A DNA stretch of 64,000 nucleotides. It comes from Streptomyces camelliae (GTDB taxonomy: Bacteria; Actinomycetota; Actinomycetes; Streptomycetales; Streptomycetaceae). The notes beneath the pieces are model-generated. The model was not told where the DNA came from, made no database searches, and worked only from the letters and a program-made list of their open reading frames with translations. Location: the NCBI RefSeq assembly GCF_027625935.1, contig NZ_CP115300.1, positions 4,774,001 through 4,838,000 of the forward strand. The letters run 5' to 3'. How positions within the stretch are numbered: position 1 is the stretch's first letter; each line of letters opens with the position of its first letter. This document shows positions 1 through 9,092 of this stretch, piece after piece. The position numbers were made by a program, and so were the translations under genes.

Positions 1-309
1 TACGGCGGCCACGCGGACCCGGCGGCGGTCGGCGGGGTCGGGGCGGCGGGTGACGTAACCGGCGCGTTCGAGGCGGTTGAGGATGCCGGTCACGGCCCCG
101 GTGGTGACGTGCGCCCGGGCGGCCAGGTCGCCGGCGGTCAGCAGGTCGGCGCCGGCCTCCAGGACGAAGGCGAAGCAGGTCAGGTCGGTGACGTTCAGGC
201 CCAGCCGGCGGGCCAGCTCCTGCTGTCCGATCAGGTGGGCGGCGATGAGGTGGTCCATCGCCGACAGCGCCTGGGCCGGGGTGGCGGGCGGTCGCGGCGT
301 GCCGTGCAT
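1..309 (-). CDS. MarR-family transcriptional regulator (C-terminus beyond window)
   Basis: The minus-strand frame opens at ATG 309 and is still open at base 1, so at least 103 N-terminal residues are present and the C-terminus is missing. The winged-helix core is clear: a dimerisation helix, a recognition helix around ARAHVTTGAVTGILNRL, and a wing of RRPDPADRRRVRV type that is diagnostic of MarR proteins. Such regulators usually repress their own gene and a neighbour in response to a small ligand. Two 14-bp direct repeats lie just upstream at 322-366 and are the obvious operator candidate. The effector is unknown. Confidence 0.9.
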   Translation of the reverse strand, partial: MHGTPRPPATPAQALSAMDHLIAAHLIGQQELARRLGLNVTDLTCFAFVLEAGADLLTAGDLAARAHVTTGAVTGILNRLERAGYVTRRPDPADRRRVRVAAV

Positions 310-321
310 CTTTCGGAATCC

Positions 322-366
322 CTTAGCTCGTGAGATATTCGGGATGTAACTTCTTAGTTCGTGAGA
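322..366. promoter_or_regulatory. Paired 14-bp direct repeats, candidate MarR operator
   Basis: CTTAGCTCGTGAGA (322-335) and CTTAGTTCGTGAGA (353-366) differ by one base and are 31 bp apart, close to three helical turns. They lie between the divergent MarR gene (start 309) and the membrane-protein gene (start 396). The position suggests that the MarR protein binds both copies and controls both genes. That role is inference; the repeats are directly visible. Confidence 0.55.
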
Positions 367-395
367 GAGTTTGTGGCTCGTCTCTGGAGGCGGCT

Positions 396-743
396 ATGAG
401 TCTGTACGACGAGGGTCACACGATCGCCGGCTGGACCGGCTTCGGCATCGCGACCGTGGGTGGAGCGGTGATGGGGCTTGGGGTGTGCACGGCCTCGCTG
501 CCGGTGGTCGGGGGCGGGTCGGGTGTGGTTGCCGTCAGTGTTCTCGTGACCTGGTTTCTGCATCTGTCCGGCTGGGGGAAGCCGCCGGGGGTGCGGCCTC
601 GGGGGGAGTGGGGGATGTGGGTGCGGGATGTACGGGCACGGGAGGGGCATCCGGGGTGCGTGAGCTGTCGGTTGGCGGGGCGGGGGCGGAGGGCTTCTGG
701 GGTGGTTCCTGCTGAATCGATACCTCTGTCCACTATCGAGTGA
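396..743 (+). CDS. HGxxPAAW-like small membrane protein
   Basis: The 115-aa product opens with MSLYDEGHTIAGWTGFGIA, resembling the actinobacterial HGxxPAAW motif proteins, in which a short polar motif precedes two membrane helices. Here the motif reads GHTIAGW, so the PAA part is not conserved. Two hydrophobic segments lie around residues 17-33 and 38-56. The rest is basic, Gly/Arg-rich and probably cytoplasmic. ATG 396 is chosen because GGAGG sits 8 bases upstream; the frame itself extends back to 330. The family has no known function. The gene is divergent from the MarR gene and may be its target. Confidence 0.65.
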   Translation: MSLYDEGHTIAGWTGFGIATVGGAVMGLGVCTASLPVVGGGSGVVAVSVLVTWFLHLSGWGKPPGVRPRGEWGMWVRDVRAREGHPGCVSCRLAGRGRRASGVVPAESIPLSTIE

Positions 744-809
744 ACGTACGTTCTGCGCACGGCAGTTGGTCGGCGTCGCCTCTAGCTTCCGGAGTGGAGG
801 TGATGCTCG

Positions 810-1781
810 ATGTACGAGCAGAACGAGACTCCGCCGGAGCAGTCGGCGGGGAAGAAGCAAGACGCGATCGACGTCAACGACTTTGTCTTCGCGGCCACCG
901 GGGCACGGGTGCGGAGGCTGACCACGCCGGAGGGGGAGCACTGGTTCCCGGCGGCGGATGTAGCGGCCCAACTGGGGTACGCAAACACGCGGCAAGCCTT
1001 GTTGTGGCATGTTGCACCAGATTGCAAGCAGTCCCTCGGCGATCTTGCACGAAGCGTCTATACAGCAGACGCTTTGCGCAAAATTGCAGGTCACGGGCTC
1101 AAAAAGTCTATGCGGATGGTGAATCTCGGTGGGCTGATCGCCCTCGTCAACGGCTGCACCAAGCCCGAATGCGCCCCCTTCAAGGCCTGGGTCAGCGAGG
1201 TCATCGAGACCATCCAGCGCGACGGTTCCTACTCCCTCGACCCCGCCCCCGTGCAACCCGCCCCCGACGGCCGCACCGCCTACCTCATGCCCCAGGAGGT
1301 CGCCGACGTGATCATCCGGCTGGAGGAGCGGAACATCCAGGCGGACGAGGCGCTGGCGGTCGCGCAGGTCGAGCGGCTTGAGCAGATGCGCCATACCAAT
1401 GAACAACTGGGCCGTACCAATGAACAACTCGGCCGTACCAACGACGTCCTCGGCCGTATCGCCGACACCCTCGACCTCATCGCTGACCGGCTGCGCCCTT
1501 CCACCCCGGGGCCGACCCCGCCGACGATGACCCCCCAGCAGCTCCTCGCCACCTGGCGGGCCAAGAACCTGGTCGTCACCGACGACGTGCACGCCGTCGC
1601 CGCCTATCTCGCCCCGGCGCTGCTGCGCGGCCCGGTGCACTGCCGGCTGGAGGACGTCGCGGACCGTACCGGGCTCACCCTCGACCGGGTCCATGACTGC
1701 GTGCGCATGCTGATCAAGCGGGGCTGCATGCGGCAGAGGGGGCTCGCGGAGGGAGGAATGCCGGTGTACGTGCTGCCGTAG
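810..1781 (+). CDS. BRO-N domain protein (phage antirepressor-like)
   Basis: The 323-aa product has a BRO-N/Bro family DNA-binding fold at about residues 20-140, with FVFAATGARVRRLT, WFPAADVAAQLGY and the family-typical GGLIALV segment. Next comes a predicted coiled coil at about 185-235 with three heptads of TNEQLGR type (TNDVLGR in the last). The C-terminal 80 residues look like a winged helix. BRO-N domains occur in phage antirepressors and in chromosomal Streptomyces regulators; no other phage gene lies nearby. GGAGGTG precedes ATG 810. Bases 1000-1115 are markedly AT-richer than the flanks. The target is unknown. Confidence 0.75.
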   Translation: MYEQNETPPEQSAGKKQDAIDVNDFVFAATGARVRRLTTPEGEHWFPAADVAAQLGYANTRQALLWHVAPDCKQSLGDLARSVYTADALRKIAGHGLKKSMRMVNLGGLIALVNGCTKPECAPFKAWVSEVIETIQRDGSYSLDPAPVQPAPDGRTAYLMPQEVADVIIRLEERNIQADEALAVAQVERLEQMRHTNEQLGRTNEQLGRTNDVLGRIADTLDLIADRLRPSTPGPTPPTMTPQQLLATWRAKNLVVTDDVHAVAAYLAPALLRGPVHCRLEDVADRTGLTLDRVHDCVRMLIKRGCMRQRGLAEGGMPVYVLP

Positions 1782-1798
1782 CGCGCACGATGCAAACA

Positions 1799-1835
1799 GG
1801 CCCGAAGTCGCAAAACCAAGTTGCGGCTTCGGGCC
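1799..1835 (+). terminator. Intrinsic-type hairpin after the BRO-N gene
   Basis: A 15-bp stem (1799-1813 pairing with 1821-1835, one G-T wobble) encloses a 7-base loop, 18 bases after the BRO-N stop codon. No U-tract follows, as is usual in Streptomyces. Confidence 0.7.
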
Positions 1836-1902
1836 TTCGTGCACGTTACCCCGCCAATCGCTCTCAGCCCAGTGTCAGACCCACGTCCTACCCTCAAGAG
1901 TG

Positions 1903-2775
1903 ATGGCACACGAATGGAAATGCACCGGACTGCGCTGGTCGTCGGACGGTCCCGTGCTGGTGTGGGACGGCGGGCGGAGGAGTGCGCTGCCCTGGGGGAA
2001 GCGGGTCGCGTTCGCCGTGCATGAGGGGGGTGTGCGCCGGTGTGTGGGGGCGCGGGGGAATGGATGTCCGGTACGGGCCGACGTATCAAGAAGAAGCACG
2101 GGTGCCCGGTGCGAGGAGTGTGCGCGGCTGGACCGGGCGCATTCCGTGGCCGCCGACACGATCGCCGACGATCCGCGGCCGTACCGGGTGTATCTGGCGT
2201 GGTTCGGGCCCGGCATGGTCAAGGTCGGGATCACCGCCGTCGAGCGAGGCAGTGCGCGGTTGCTGGAGCAGGGTGCCGTCTGTTTCAGCTGGCTCGGTAC
2301 CGGTCCGCTGATGGCCGCCCGGCGCACGGAGGAGCTGTTGCGGGCCGCGCTGAAGGTGCCGGACCGGATTCCGTACGCCGAGAAGCGGGCGGTGCGGTCG
2401 GCGCTGCCGACGGGAGAAGAGGAACGGGCCGTGGAGGTGCGGGAGTTGCATGCCAGGGCCCTGGGGCTGCCCGCCTGGCCGGAGTCTCTTCAGCTGGCCG
2501 AGTGCCGGGTCGTCGATCACGTCACCGTGTTCGGGCTCGACCGGGCGCCCGTCGCGTTCGGCGAGGTCGTCGAGCTGGCTCCCGGAGGTGCGGTGAGCGG
2601 GGAGCTGGTTGCCGCCGCCGGGCCCGATCTTCATCTCGCGGTGGAGGGGCGCGGGGTCGTCGTGCTCGACACCCGGTTGATGGCCGGGTGGGAGCTGGTG
2701 CCGTCCGACGTCCCTGGCGGCCGGCTCACCTTTCCCGTACGGGAGTTCCGGAGCGAGCAGGAAGGGTTGTTCTGA
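1903..2775 (+). CDS. DUF2797 family protein
   Basis: The 290-aa protein matches the DUF2797 pattern: an N-terminal part with spaced cysteines (about residues 46, 55, 68 and 71, the last two in a CEEC motif) that could bind a metal, then a GIY-YIG-like core around YLAWFGPGMVKVGIT and a C-terminal beta-rich part. The function of this family is not established. ATG 1903 (MAHEW) is chosen over the overlapping GTG at 1900. The gene stands alone between the BRO-N gene and the two-component operon. Confidence 0.75.
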   Translation: MAHEWKCTGLRWSSDGPVLVWDGGRRSALPWGKRVAFAVHEGGVRRCVGARGNGCPVRADVSRRSTGARCEECARLDRAHSVAADTIADDPRPYRVYLAWFGPGMVKVGITAVERGSARLLEQGAVCFSWLGTGPLMAARRTEELLRAALKVPDRIPYAEKRAVRSALPTGEEERAVEVRELHARALGLPAWPESLQLAECRVVDHVTVFGLDRAPVAFGEVVELAPGGAVSGELVAAAGPDLHLAVEGRGVVVLDTRLMAGWELVPSDVPGGRLTFPVREFRSEQEGLF

Positions 2776-2969
2776 CACGACCGTAAAGAAACGGATCCCG
2801 GACAGATCCCCTTCGGCAAGGGCCTCGACGTCCAACAGGTCTGTCGCCGAAGGTTGTTTTACGGCTTCCGCACGGGAGTAGGTCCTTCCCAGGCGCCGCC
2901 TGAGAGCCGCCTGTGAGTTTCTCAGGGAAATCACAGATTGCGGAAAGCTTCTTCTCAGAGGACCCCGAC

Positions 2970-3722
2970 ATGGTGTCCACCATGACCACGACCTCGCCCC
3001 AGGGGCGCACCGAACTGCTGAGGCCGGACGGGAGCCCCGTCCGAGTGCTTGTGGTGGACGACGAGCTGTCGATCACCGAACTGCTGAGCATGGCCCTTCG
3101 TTACGAGGGCTGGCAGATCAGGAGTGCGGGGGACGGGCAGGGCGCGATACAGACCGCTCGGGAGTTCCGGCCCGACGCCGTCGTCCTGGACATGATGCTG
3201 CCCGACATGGACGGGCTCACCGTGCTCGGCCGGCTGCGGCGGGAACTGCCCGACGTGCCTGTGCTGTTCCTGACCGCGAAGGACGCCGTCGAGGACCGTA
3301 TCGCCGGGCTCACCGCGGGCGGGGACGACTACGTCACCAAGCCGTTCAGCCTGGAGGAGGTCGTGGCCCGGCTGCGGGGGCTCATCCGGCGCTCCGGGGC
3401 CGCCGACCGGCGGTCCGACTCCGTGCTCGTCGTCGGGGATCTCACCCTCGACGAGGACAGCCACGAGGTGTCGCGGGCCGGGGAGAACATTCACCTCACC
3501 GCCACCGAGTTCGAGCTGCTGCGCTTCCTCATGCGCAATCCGCGGCGCGTGCTCAGCAAGGCGCAGATCCTGGACCGCGTGTGGTCGTACGACTTCGGCG
3601 GGCAGGCCAATGTCGTCGAGCTGTACATCTCCTATCTGCGGCGGAAGATCGACGCGGGCCGCGAGCCGATGATCCACACGCGGCGCGGGGCCGGTTATCT
3701 GATCAAGCCCGCTGTCTCATGA
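2970..3722 (+). CDS. OmpR/PhoB-family response regulator
   Basis: The 250-aa protein has an N-terminal receiver domain with the acidic pair VVDDE, phospho-acceptor Asp in VVLDMMLPD, the LTAK threonine region and YVTKPF lysine, then an OmpR-type winged helix ending in RRKIDAGREPMIHTRRGAGY. The frame extends back to 2913, but ATG 2970 is preceded by AGAGGA at a good distance. The stop overlaps the kinase start (ATGA), so the pair is co-translated. The two glycosyltransferase genes follow directly, suggesting that the system controls surface or cell-envelope glycosylation. The signal is unknown. Confidence 0.93.
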   Translation: MVSTMTTTSPQGRTELLRPDGSPVRVLVVDDELSITELLSMALRYEGWQIRSAGDGQGAIQTAREFRPDAVVLDMMLPDMDGLTVLGRLRRELPDVPVLFLTAKDAVEDRIAGLTAGGDDYVTKPFSLEEVVARLRGLIRRSGAADRRSDSVLVVGDLTLDEDSHEVSRAGENIHLTATEFELLRFLMRNPRRVLSKAQILDRVWSYDFGGQANVVELYISYLRRKIDAGREPMIHTRRGAGYLIKPAVS

Positions 3723-5386
3723 GCGGGCGGCGGCGAACGAGTCCGCAGCGGCAGCAGAAGCGGCAGAAGCGACGAACAGGACAGCCGCGCACCCTGCGGA
3801 CCCGGCTCGTCGTCGCGTCGGTGGTGCTGATCGCCGTGGTCTGCGCGGTGATCGGCACGGTCACCACGCTCGCGCTGCGCCAGCATCTGTACCAGCAGCT
3901 GGATGGCAAGGTGAAGGACATCGGCCAGCGCGCGGTCGGTCATCCGCAGCTTCCGGGTGCCGACGCGAACCTGGGCGGTCCGGGCGGCCCGGGCTCCTCA
4001 CCGGCGGACGACGCCACGCCGAGCGAGAAGGTCGTCAACCTGCTCACCAAGGGGCCGACGCAGGCGAAGACCATCGCCGCGTACGTGCAGAACGGCTCGA
4101 TCGTGAGCGCGGCCGTCTCCGAGCAGCAGAACTACACCACCGGCTTCTTCAAGCAGATGAAGGCCGACAGCCTGAACACGGTGCAGAAGAGTGTCCTGAA
4201 CTCGGTGGCCAAGGACGGCAATTCGCACACCGTCGAGATCCCCGGACTCGGAGACTATCTCGTCAAGTACGTGACCAGTCATGACGGCAGTGACGCTCTC
4301 TACATCGCCCTGCCGACCAAGGACGTCGACGACAACATCAACGCCCTGATCCTCATCGAGATCAGCGTCACCGTGGCCGGTCTCGTGGCCGCCGGTATCG
4401 CCGGGTACGTGCTGGTCGGCGTCGCCACCCGCCCCCTGCGCAAGGTCGCCAATACCGCCACCCGGGTCTCCGAACTCCCGCTGCACACCGGCGAGGTGAA
4501 CCTCAGCGAGCGGGTCCCGGAGTCCGAGTGCGACCCGCTCACGGAGGTCGGGCAGGTCGGTGCCGCGCTCAATCGCATGCTCGATCATGTGCACGGCGCG
4601 CTGCACGCCCGCCAGCAGAGCGAGATGCGGGTACGGCAGTTCGTCGCCGACGCCAGCCATGAGCTGCGTACACCCCTCGCGTCCATTCGCGGGTACGCGG
4701 AACTCACGAGACGCGGACGCGAACAGGTGGGCCCCGACACCCGGCACGCCCTCGGCCGGATCGAGTCCGAGGCGGGGCGGATGACCCTCCTCGTCGAGGA
4801 TCTGCTCCTGCTCGCCCGGCTCGATGCCGGGCGGCCGTTGCAGTTCGAGCAGACCGATCTCATCCCGCTGGTCGTGGACACCGTCAGCGACTCCCGCGCG
4901 GCCGGCATGGACCACAACTGGCGCCTCGATCTGCCCGACGAGCCTGCCCTCGTCTCCGCCGACGCGGCCCGGGTCCAGCAGGTGCTCGTCAATCTGCTCG
5001 GCAACGCCCGCAAGCACACGCCACCGGGGACGACCGTCACCGCGCGCGTGCAGCGGCGCGGGCCGTGGATGTGCGTCGACGTCGAGGACAACGGGCAGGG
5101 AATTCCCCCCGAGTTGCTGCCGCACGTCTTCGAGCGGTTCGCGCGCGGCGACTCGGCGCGCTCACGCTCCACCGGGTCCACCGGGCTCGGGCTCGCCATC
5201 GTGCAGGCCGTCGCGACCGCGCACGGCGGTGCCGTGACCGTCGACAGCGTGCCGGGGCGGACGGTGTTCACCGTGCATCTGCCCGCGCTCGCCCCCGCCG
5301 CTCCCCAGCCGGCCCCCGAAACGGACTGGCAATCGCACTCACAGGCACAGCACAGTGCCACCACATGGGTGCAACAGGGGGCTTGA
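3719..5386 (+). CDS. Membrane sensor histidine kinase
   Basis: The 555-aa kinase is the partner of the upstream regulator. It has a basic cytoplasmic tip, TM1 at about residues 28-50, an extracellular sensor domain of about 150 residues, TM2 at about 205-232, a HAMP domain, the HisKA phospho-acceptor in FVADASHELRTPLASIRGY, and a HATPase with NLLGNARKHT (N box), DNGQGIP (G1) and STGLGLAIV (G2). ATG 3719 overlaps the regulator stop by ATGA. The C-terminal 40 residues are low-complexity Pro/Ala/Gln. The extracellular domain resembles no sensor I can name. Confidence 0.94.
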   Translation: MSGRRRTSPQRQQKRQKRRTGQPRTLRTRLVVASVVLIAVVCAVIGTVTTLALRQHLYQQLDGKVKDIGQRAVGHPQLPGADANLGGPGGPGSSPADDATPSEKVVNLLTKGPTQAKTIAAYVQNGSIVSAAVSEQQNYTTGFFKQMKADSLNTVQKSVLNSVAKDGNSHTVEIPGLGDYLVKYVTSHDGSDALYIALPTKDVDDNINALILIEISVTVAGLVAAGIAGYVLVGVATRPLRKVANTATRVSELPLHTGEVNLSERVPESECDPLTEVGQVGAALNRMLDHVHGALHARQQSEMRVRQFVADASHELRTPLASIRGYAELTRRGREQVGPDTRHALGRIESEAGRMTLLVEDLLLLARLDAGRPLQFEQTDLIPLVVDTVSDSRAAGMDHNWRLDLPDEPALVSADAARVQQVLVNLLGNARKHTPPGTTVTARVQRRGPWMCVDVEDNGQGIPPELLPHVFERFARGDSARSRSTGSTGLGLAIVQAVATAHGGAVTVDSVPGRTVFTVHLPALAPAAPQPAPETDWQSHSQAQHSATTWVQQGA

Positions 5387-5400
5387 GTTGAGTCGGTCCC

Positions 5401-6876
5401 ATGCGAACCGACTCTTCTCCCGGCACTCTGCCGGCGCGGGAGCACCTCCCGGCCGGAGACGCCGGTACGCCTGTCCTGGACGTAGTGATCCCCGTCTACA
5501 ACGAGGAGAAGGACCTCCAGCCGTGCGTCCGCAGACTGCACGAGCACCTCACCCGCACCTTCCCGTACGCGTTCCGCATCACCATCGCGGACAACGCGTC
5601 CACGGACACCACCCCGCAGGTGGCCGCGCGGCTGGAGCAGGAGATCCCCGAGGTCACCAACTTCCGCCTGGAGCAGAAGGGCCGGGGGCGGGCCCTCAGG
5701 ACCGTCTGGTCCGCCTCCGAGGCGCCGATCCTCGCCTACATGGACGTCGATCTGTCCACCGACCTCAACGCCCTGCTGCCGCTGGTGGCGCCGCTCATCT
5801 CCGGCCACTCGGACCTCGCCATCGGCTCCCGGCTCGCCCGCTCCTCGCGGGTCGTGCGCGGTCCCAAGCGGGAGTTCATCAGCCGGGCCTACAACCTGAT
5901 CCTGCGCGGCTCGCTCCAGGCCCGCTTCTCCGACGCGCAGTGCGGCTTCAAGGCCATCCGGCGTGATGTGGCGCAGGTGCTGCTGCCGCTGGTGGAGGAC
6001 ACCGGGTGGTTCTTCGACACCGAGATGCTGGTGCTCGCCGAGCGGGCGGGACTCAGGATCCACGAGGTGCCGGTCGACTGGGTCGACGACCCCGACTCCA
6101 CCGTGCACATCGTGAAGACCGCGACCGACGACCTCAAGGGCGTCTGGCGGGTCGGCAAGGCCCTGGCCACCGGTTCGCTGCCGCTGGACCGCCTCACCCG
6201 GCCCTTCGGTGACGACCCGCGCGACCGCGACATCCAGGACGTGCCCAAGGGCCTGGCCCGTCAGCTCGTCGGCTTCTGTGTGGTCGGCGGGCTGTCCACC
6301 CTCTTCTACCTGGTTCTCTACAGCCTCTTCCGGCAGTTCTCCGGCTCCCAGGTCGCCAACGCGCTCGCCCTGCTGGTCTCCGCGATCGCCAACACGGCCG
6401 CCAACCGCCGGCTCACCTTCGGAGTGCGCGGCCGGGGCGGCGCTGTCCGGCATCAGGCGCAGGGCCTGGTCGTCTTCGGCATCGGTCTGGCCCTGACCAG
6501 CGGCTCCCTGGCCGCCCTGAACGCGGCCAGCTCCAGCCCGGCGCACTCCACCGAACTGGCGGTGCTCATCGCGGCCAACCTCGCCGCGACCGTGCTGCGC
6601 TTCCTGCTCTTCCGCGCCTGGGTCTTCCCGGACCGCGACGACTCCGGCACCGGCACCGGCAGCGGTGCGGATGCCGGTACGGGTCCGACCTCGACGTACG
6701 GCACGGGTACGACCCCGCCGTACGGCACGACCGCCCCGTACGCCCCGCTGCCCCAGCGCCCGGTGCCGAACCCGTCGTACGACCCGTACGACCCGTACGA
6801 GCCGCACCGGACGGACGCCACCATGCGGTTGCAGCCGGTGCGCCCGTACGACACCGACCTGGGGGATCCCCGATGA
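5401..6876 (+). CDS. GT2 glycosyltransferase fused to GtrA membrane domain
   Basis: The 491-aa protein has two parts. Residues 24-260 are a GT-A fold of the dolichyl-phosphate glucosyltransferase type, with VVIPVYNEE, ADNASTD and the metal-binding YMDVDLSTD. Residues 290-415 are a GtrA-like domain with four membrane helices. GtrA proteins are thought to flip polyprenyl-phosphate sugars, so the fusion probably makes a polyprenyl-phosphate sugar and moves it across the membrane for the next gene. The C-terminal tail has PYGT and YDPYDPY repeats. The gene starts 14 bases after the kinase and overlaps the GT39 gene by ATGA. Confidence 0.88.
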   Translation: MRTDSSPGTLPAREHLPAGDAGTPVLDVVIPVYNEEKDLQPCVRRLHEHLTRTFPYAFRITIADNASTDTTPQVAARLEQEIPEVTNFRLEQKGRGRALRTVWSASEAPILAYMDVDLSTDLNALLPLVAPLISGHSDLAIGSRLARSSRVVRGPKREFISRAYNLILRGSLQARFSDAQCGFKAIRRDVAQVLLPLVEDTGWFFDTEMLVLAERAGLRIHEVPVDWVDDPDSTVHIVKTATDDLKGVWRVGKALATGSLPLDRLTRPFGDDPRDRDIQDVPKGLARQLVGFCVVGGLSTLFYLVLYSLFRQFSGSQVANALALLVSAIANTAANRRLTFGVRGRGGAVRHQAQGLVVFGIGLALTSGSLAALNAASSSPAHSTELAVLIAANLAATVLRFLLFRAWVFPDRDDSGTGTGSGADAGTGPTSTYGTGTTPPYGTTAPYAPLPQRPVPNPSYDPYDPYEPHRTDATMRLQPVRPYDTDLGDPR

Positions 6877-9092
6877 CCATCGACCAGCAGAGCAGCAGCG
6901 GTAGCGGTACGGCCGTGTGGGGGCCGCCTCCCACGGCTCCCCCGCAGGCCCCCGAAGCCCCCGAAGCCGGTGCGTCCAAGCAGCCGTACCTGCGCAGACT
7001 GTGGCGCGGGCGGCCCGAGGACCCGCGCTGGGCGCGCCCGGCCCTCTTCGGCCTGCTGGCCGCCACCTTCGTCCTCTACCTGTACAACCTCAGCGCCTCC
7101 GGGTACGCCAACTCCTTCTACTCGGCGGCCGTGCAGGCGGGCAGCACGTCCTGGAAGGCGTTCTTCTTCGGTTCGCTGGACGCGGGCAACGCGATCACCG
7201 TGGACAAGCCGTCGGCCTTCCTGTGGCCGATGGAGCTGTCGGTCCGGATCTTCGGCCTGAACTCGTGGGCGATCCTGACGCCCGAGGTCCTCATGGGCGT
7301 CGGCACCGTGGCGGTCGTCTACGCGGCCGTACGGCGCCGGTTCAGCCCGGTGTCCGGTCTGATCGCGGGTGCGGTCCTCGCGCTCACCCCGGTCGCGGCG
7401 CTGATGTTCCGGTTCAACAACCCGGACGCGATGCTGGCCCTGCTGATGGCGCTGGCCTGCTACTTCGTCGTACGGGCGGTGGAGGACGGCCGGACCAGGT
7501 GGCTGGTGTGGGCGGGGGTGGCGATCGGCTTCGCCTTCCTCGCCAAGACGCTCCAGGCCTTCCTGATCCTGCCGCCGCTGGCGATCGTCTATGCCGTCTG
7601 CGGCCCCGTGAAGCTGAGGAAGCGGCTGGGCCAGCTGGCCGCCGCCACCCTCGCCCTCGTCGTGGCCGGCGGCTGGTGGGTCGCGATCGTCGAGCTGTGG
7701 CCGGCCTCCTCCCGCCCCTACATCGGCGGTTCGCAGAACAACAGCTTCCTGGAGCTGACCTTCGGCTACAACGGCCTCGGCCGGATCAACGGCGACGAGA
7801 CCGGCAGTGTCGGCGGCGGGGGCGGCGCGGGCGGCTCCGGCCGCTGGGGCGCCACCGGCTGGGACCGGATGTTCAACTCCGAGATCGGCAGCCAGATCTC
7901 CTGGCTGCTGCCGGCCGCGCTGATCCTGCTGGTGGCCGGTCTCGTGGCCACCCGCAAGCTCAAGCGGACGTCCGTCACCCGGGCCTCGTTCCTGGTGTGG
8001 GGCGGCTCGCTACTGATCACCATGGTGGTCTTCAGCTACATGGCGGGCATCTTCCACCAGTACTACACCGTGGCCCTCGCCCCCTACCTCGCGGCCGTGA
8101 CCGGCATGGGCGCCGGGCTGCTGTGGGAGAAGCGGCGGGAGCTGTGGGCGTCGATCACGCTCGCGGCCGCCGTGGTCGCCGCGGCGGCCTGGGGTTACGT
8201 CCTGCTCAACCGCACCTCCAGCTACCTCCCCTGGCTGAAGTGGCTGGTCCTGATCGGCGGTCTGGCGGCCGCGCTGGGCCTGGTCTTCGCCGGCCGGATC
8301 TCCCGGCAGCCGGCCCTCGGGGCGGCGGCGGTGGGCCTGGTGGCCGTGCTCGCCGGTCCTACGGCGTACACCCTCAGCACGGTCGACTCCGCGCACACCG
8401 GTTCCATCCCGACGGCCGGTCCGGCGGGCGCGAGCATGATGGGCTTCGGCGGCGGCCGGGGTCCCGGTGGTGGCAACGGCGGTATGCAGGGCGGCTTCGG
8501 CGGCGGTGGCATGCCGGGCCGGCAGAGCCAGCAGGGCCAGGGTCAGCAGAACGGCAACGGCTTCCCGGGCGGGGGCATGCCGGGCCAGAACCAGCAACAG
8601 GGCAACGGCAGCACGCAGGGCAACGGCAGCACGCAGGGCCAGGGTCAGAACGGCAACGGCTTCCCCGGCGCCGGCCGGATGGGCGAGGGCGGCATGGGCG
8701 GCGGCATGGGTGGCGCGGGCGGCCTGCTGAACGGCGCGAACGTCTCCTCCGCCGCCAAGACCCTGCTGGAGAAGGACGCCTCGAAGTACACCTGGGTCGC
8801 CGCGTCCATCGGCTCCCAGAACGCCGCCAGCTACCAGCTCGCCACCGGTGACCCGGTGATGGCGATCGGCGGCTTCAACGGCACCGACCCGTCCCCGACG
8901 CTGGCCCAGTTCAAGAAGTACGTGGCAGAAGGAAAGATCCACTACTTCATCGCCGGCGGCGGCATGGGCGGTGGCATGGGAGGCAGCAGCAACGGCACCT
9001 CCTCGCAGATCAGCTCGTGGGTCCAGAGCACCTTCAAGAAGGTGACGGTCGGTTCGGCCACCTTCTACGACCTCACGCAGAAGAGCAGCTGA
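6873..9092 (+). CDS. GT39/ArnT-like polytopic glycosyltransferase
   Basis: The 739-aa protein has a PMT_2/ArnT-type core: a short Pro-rich cytoplasmic tip, then about 11-13 membrane helices, with the conserved acidic loop LDAGNAITVDKPSA after TM1 and FRFNNPDAMLALLM. It probably uses the polyprenyl-linked sugar made by the upstream enzyme to glycosylate a cell-surface acceptor. A roughly 100-residue Gly/Gln/Met-rich linker (MPGRQSQQGQGQQ type) separates the membrane part from a small C-terminal extracytoplasmic domain at about 620-735. The start overlaps the preceding stop (ATGA). This is the last gene of the four-gene operon. Confidence 0.88.
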   Translation: MTIDQQSSSGSGTAVWGPPPTAPPQAPEAPEAGASKQPYLRRLWRGRPEDPRWARPALFGLLAATFVLYLYNLSASGYANSFYSAAVQAGSTSWKAFFFGSLDAGNAITVDKPSAFLWPMELSVRIFGLNSWAILTPEVLMGVGTVAVVYAAVRRRFSPVSGLIAGAVLALTPVAALMFRFNNPDAMLALLMALACYFVVRAVEDGRTRWLVWAGVAIGFAFLAKTLQAFLILPPLAIVYAVCGPVKLRKRLGQLAAATLALVVAGGWWVAIVELWPASSRPYIGGSQNNSFLELTFGYNGLGRINGDETGSVGGGGGAGGSGRWGATGWDRMFNSEIGSQISWLLPAALILLVAGLVATRKLKRTSVTRASFLVWGGSLLITMVVFSYMAGIFHQYYTVALAPYLAAVTGMGAGLLWEKRRELWASITLAAAVVAAAAWGYVLLNRTSSYLPWLKWLVLIGGLAAALGLVFAGRISRQPALGAAAVGLVAVLAGPTAYTLSTVDSAHTGSIPTAGPAGASMMGFGGGRGPGGGNGGMQGGFGGGGMPGRQSQQGQGQQNGNGFPGGGMPGQNQQQGNGSTQGNGSTQGQGQNGNGFPGAGRMGEGGMGGGMGGAGGLLNGANVSSAAKTLLEKDASKYTWVAASIGSQNAASYQLATGDPVMAIGGFNGTDPSPTLAQFKKYVAEGKIHYFIAGGGMGGGMGGSSNGTSSQISSWVQSTFKKVTVGSATFYDLTQKSS

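Noticed and set aside
810..1781. Prophage because of the BRO-N domain
   Set aside because: No integrase, capsid, tail or lysis gene lies nearby, and chromosomal BRO-N proteins are common in Streptomyces.
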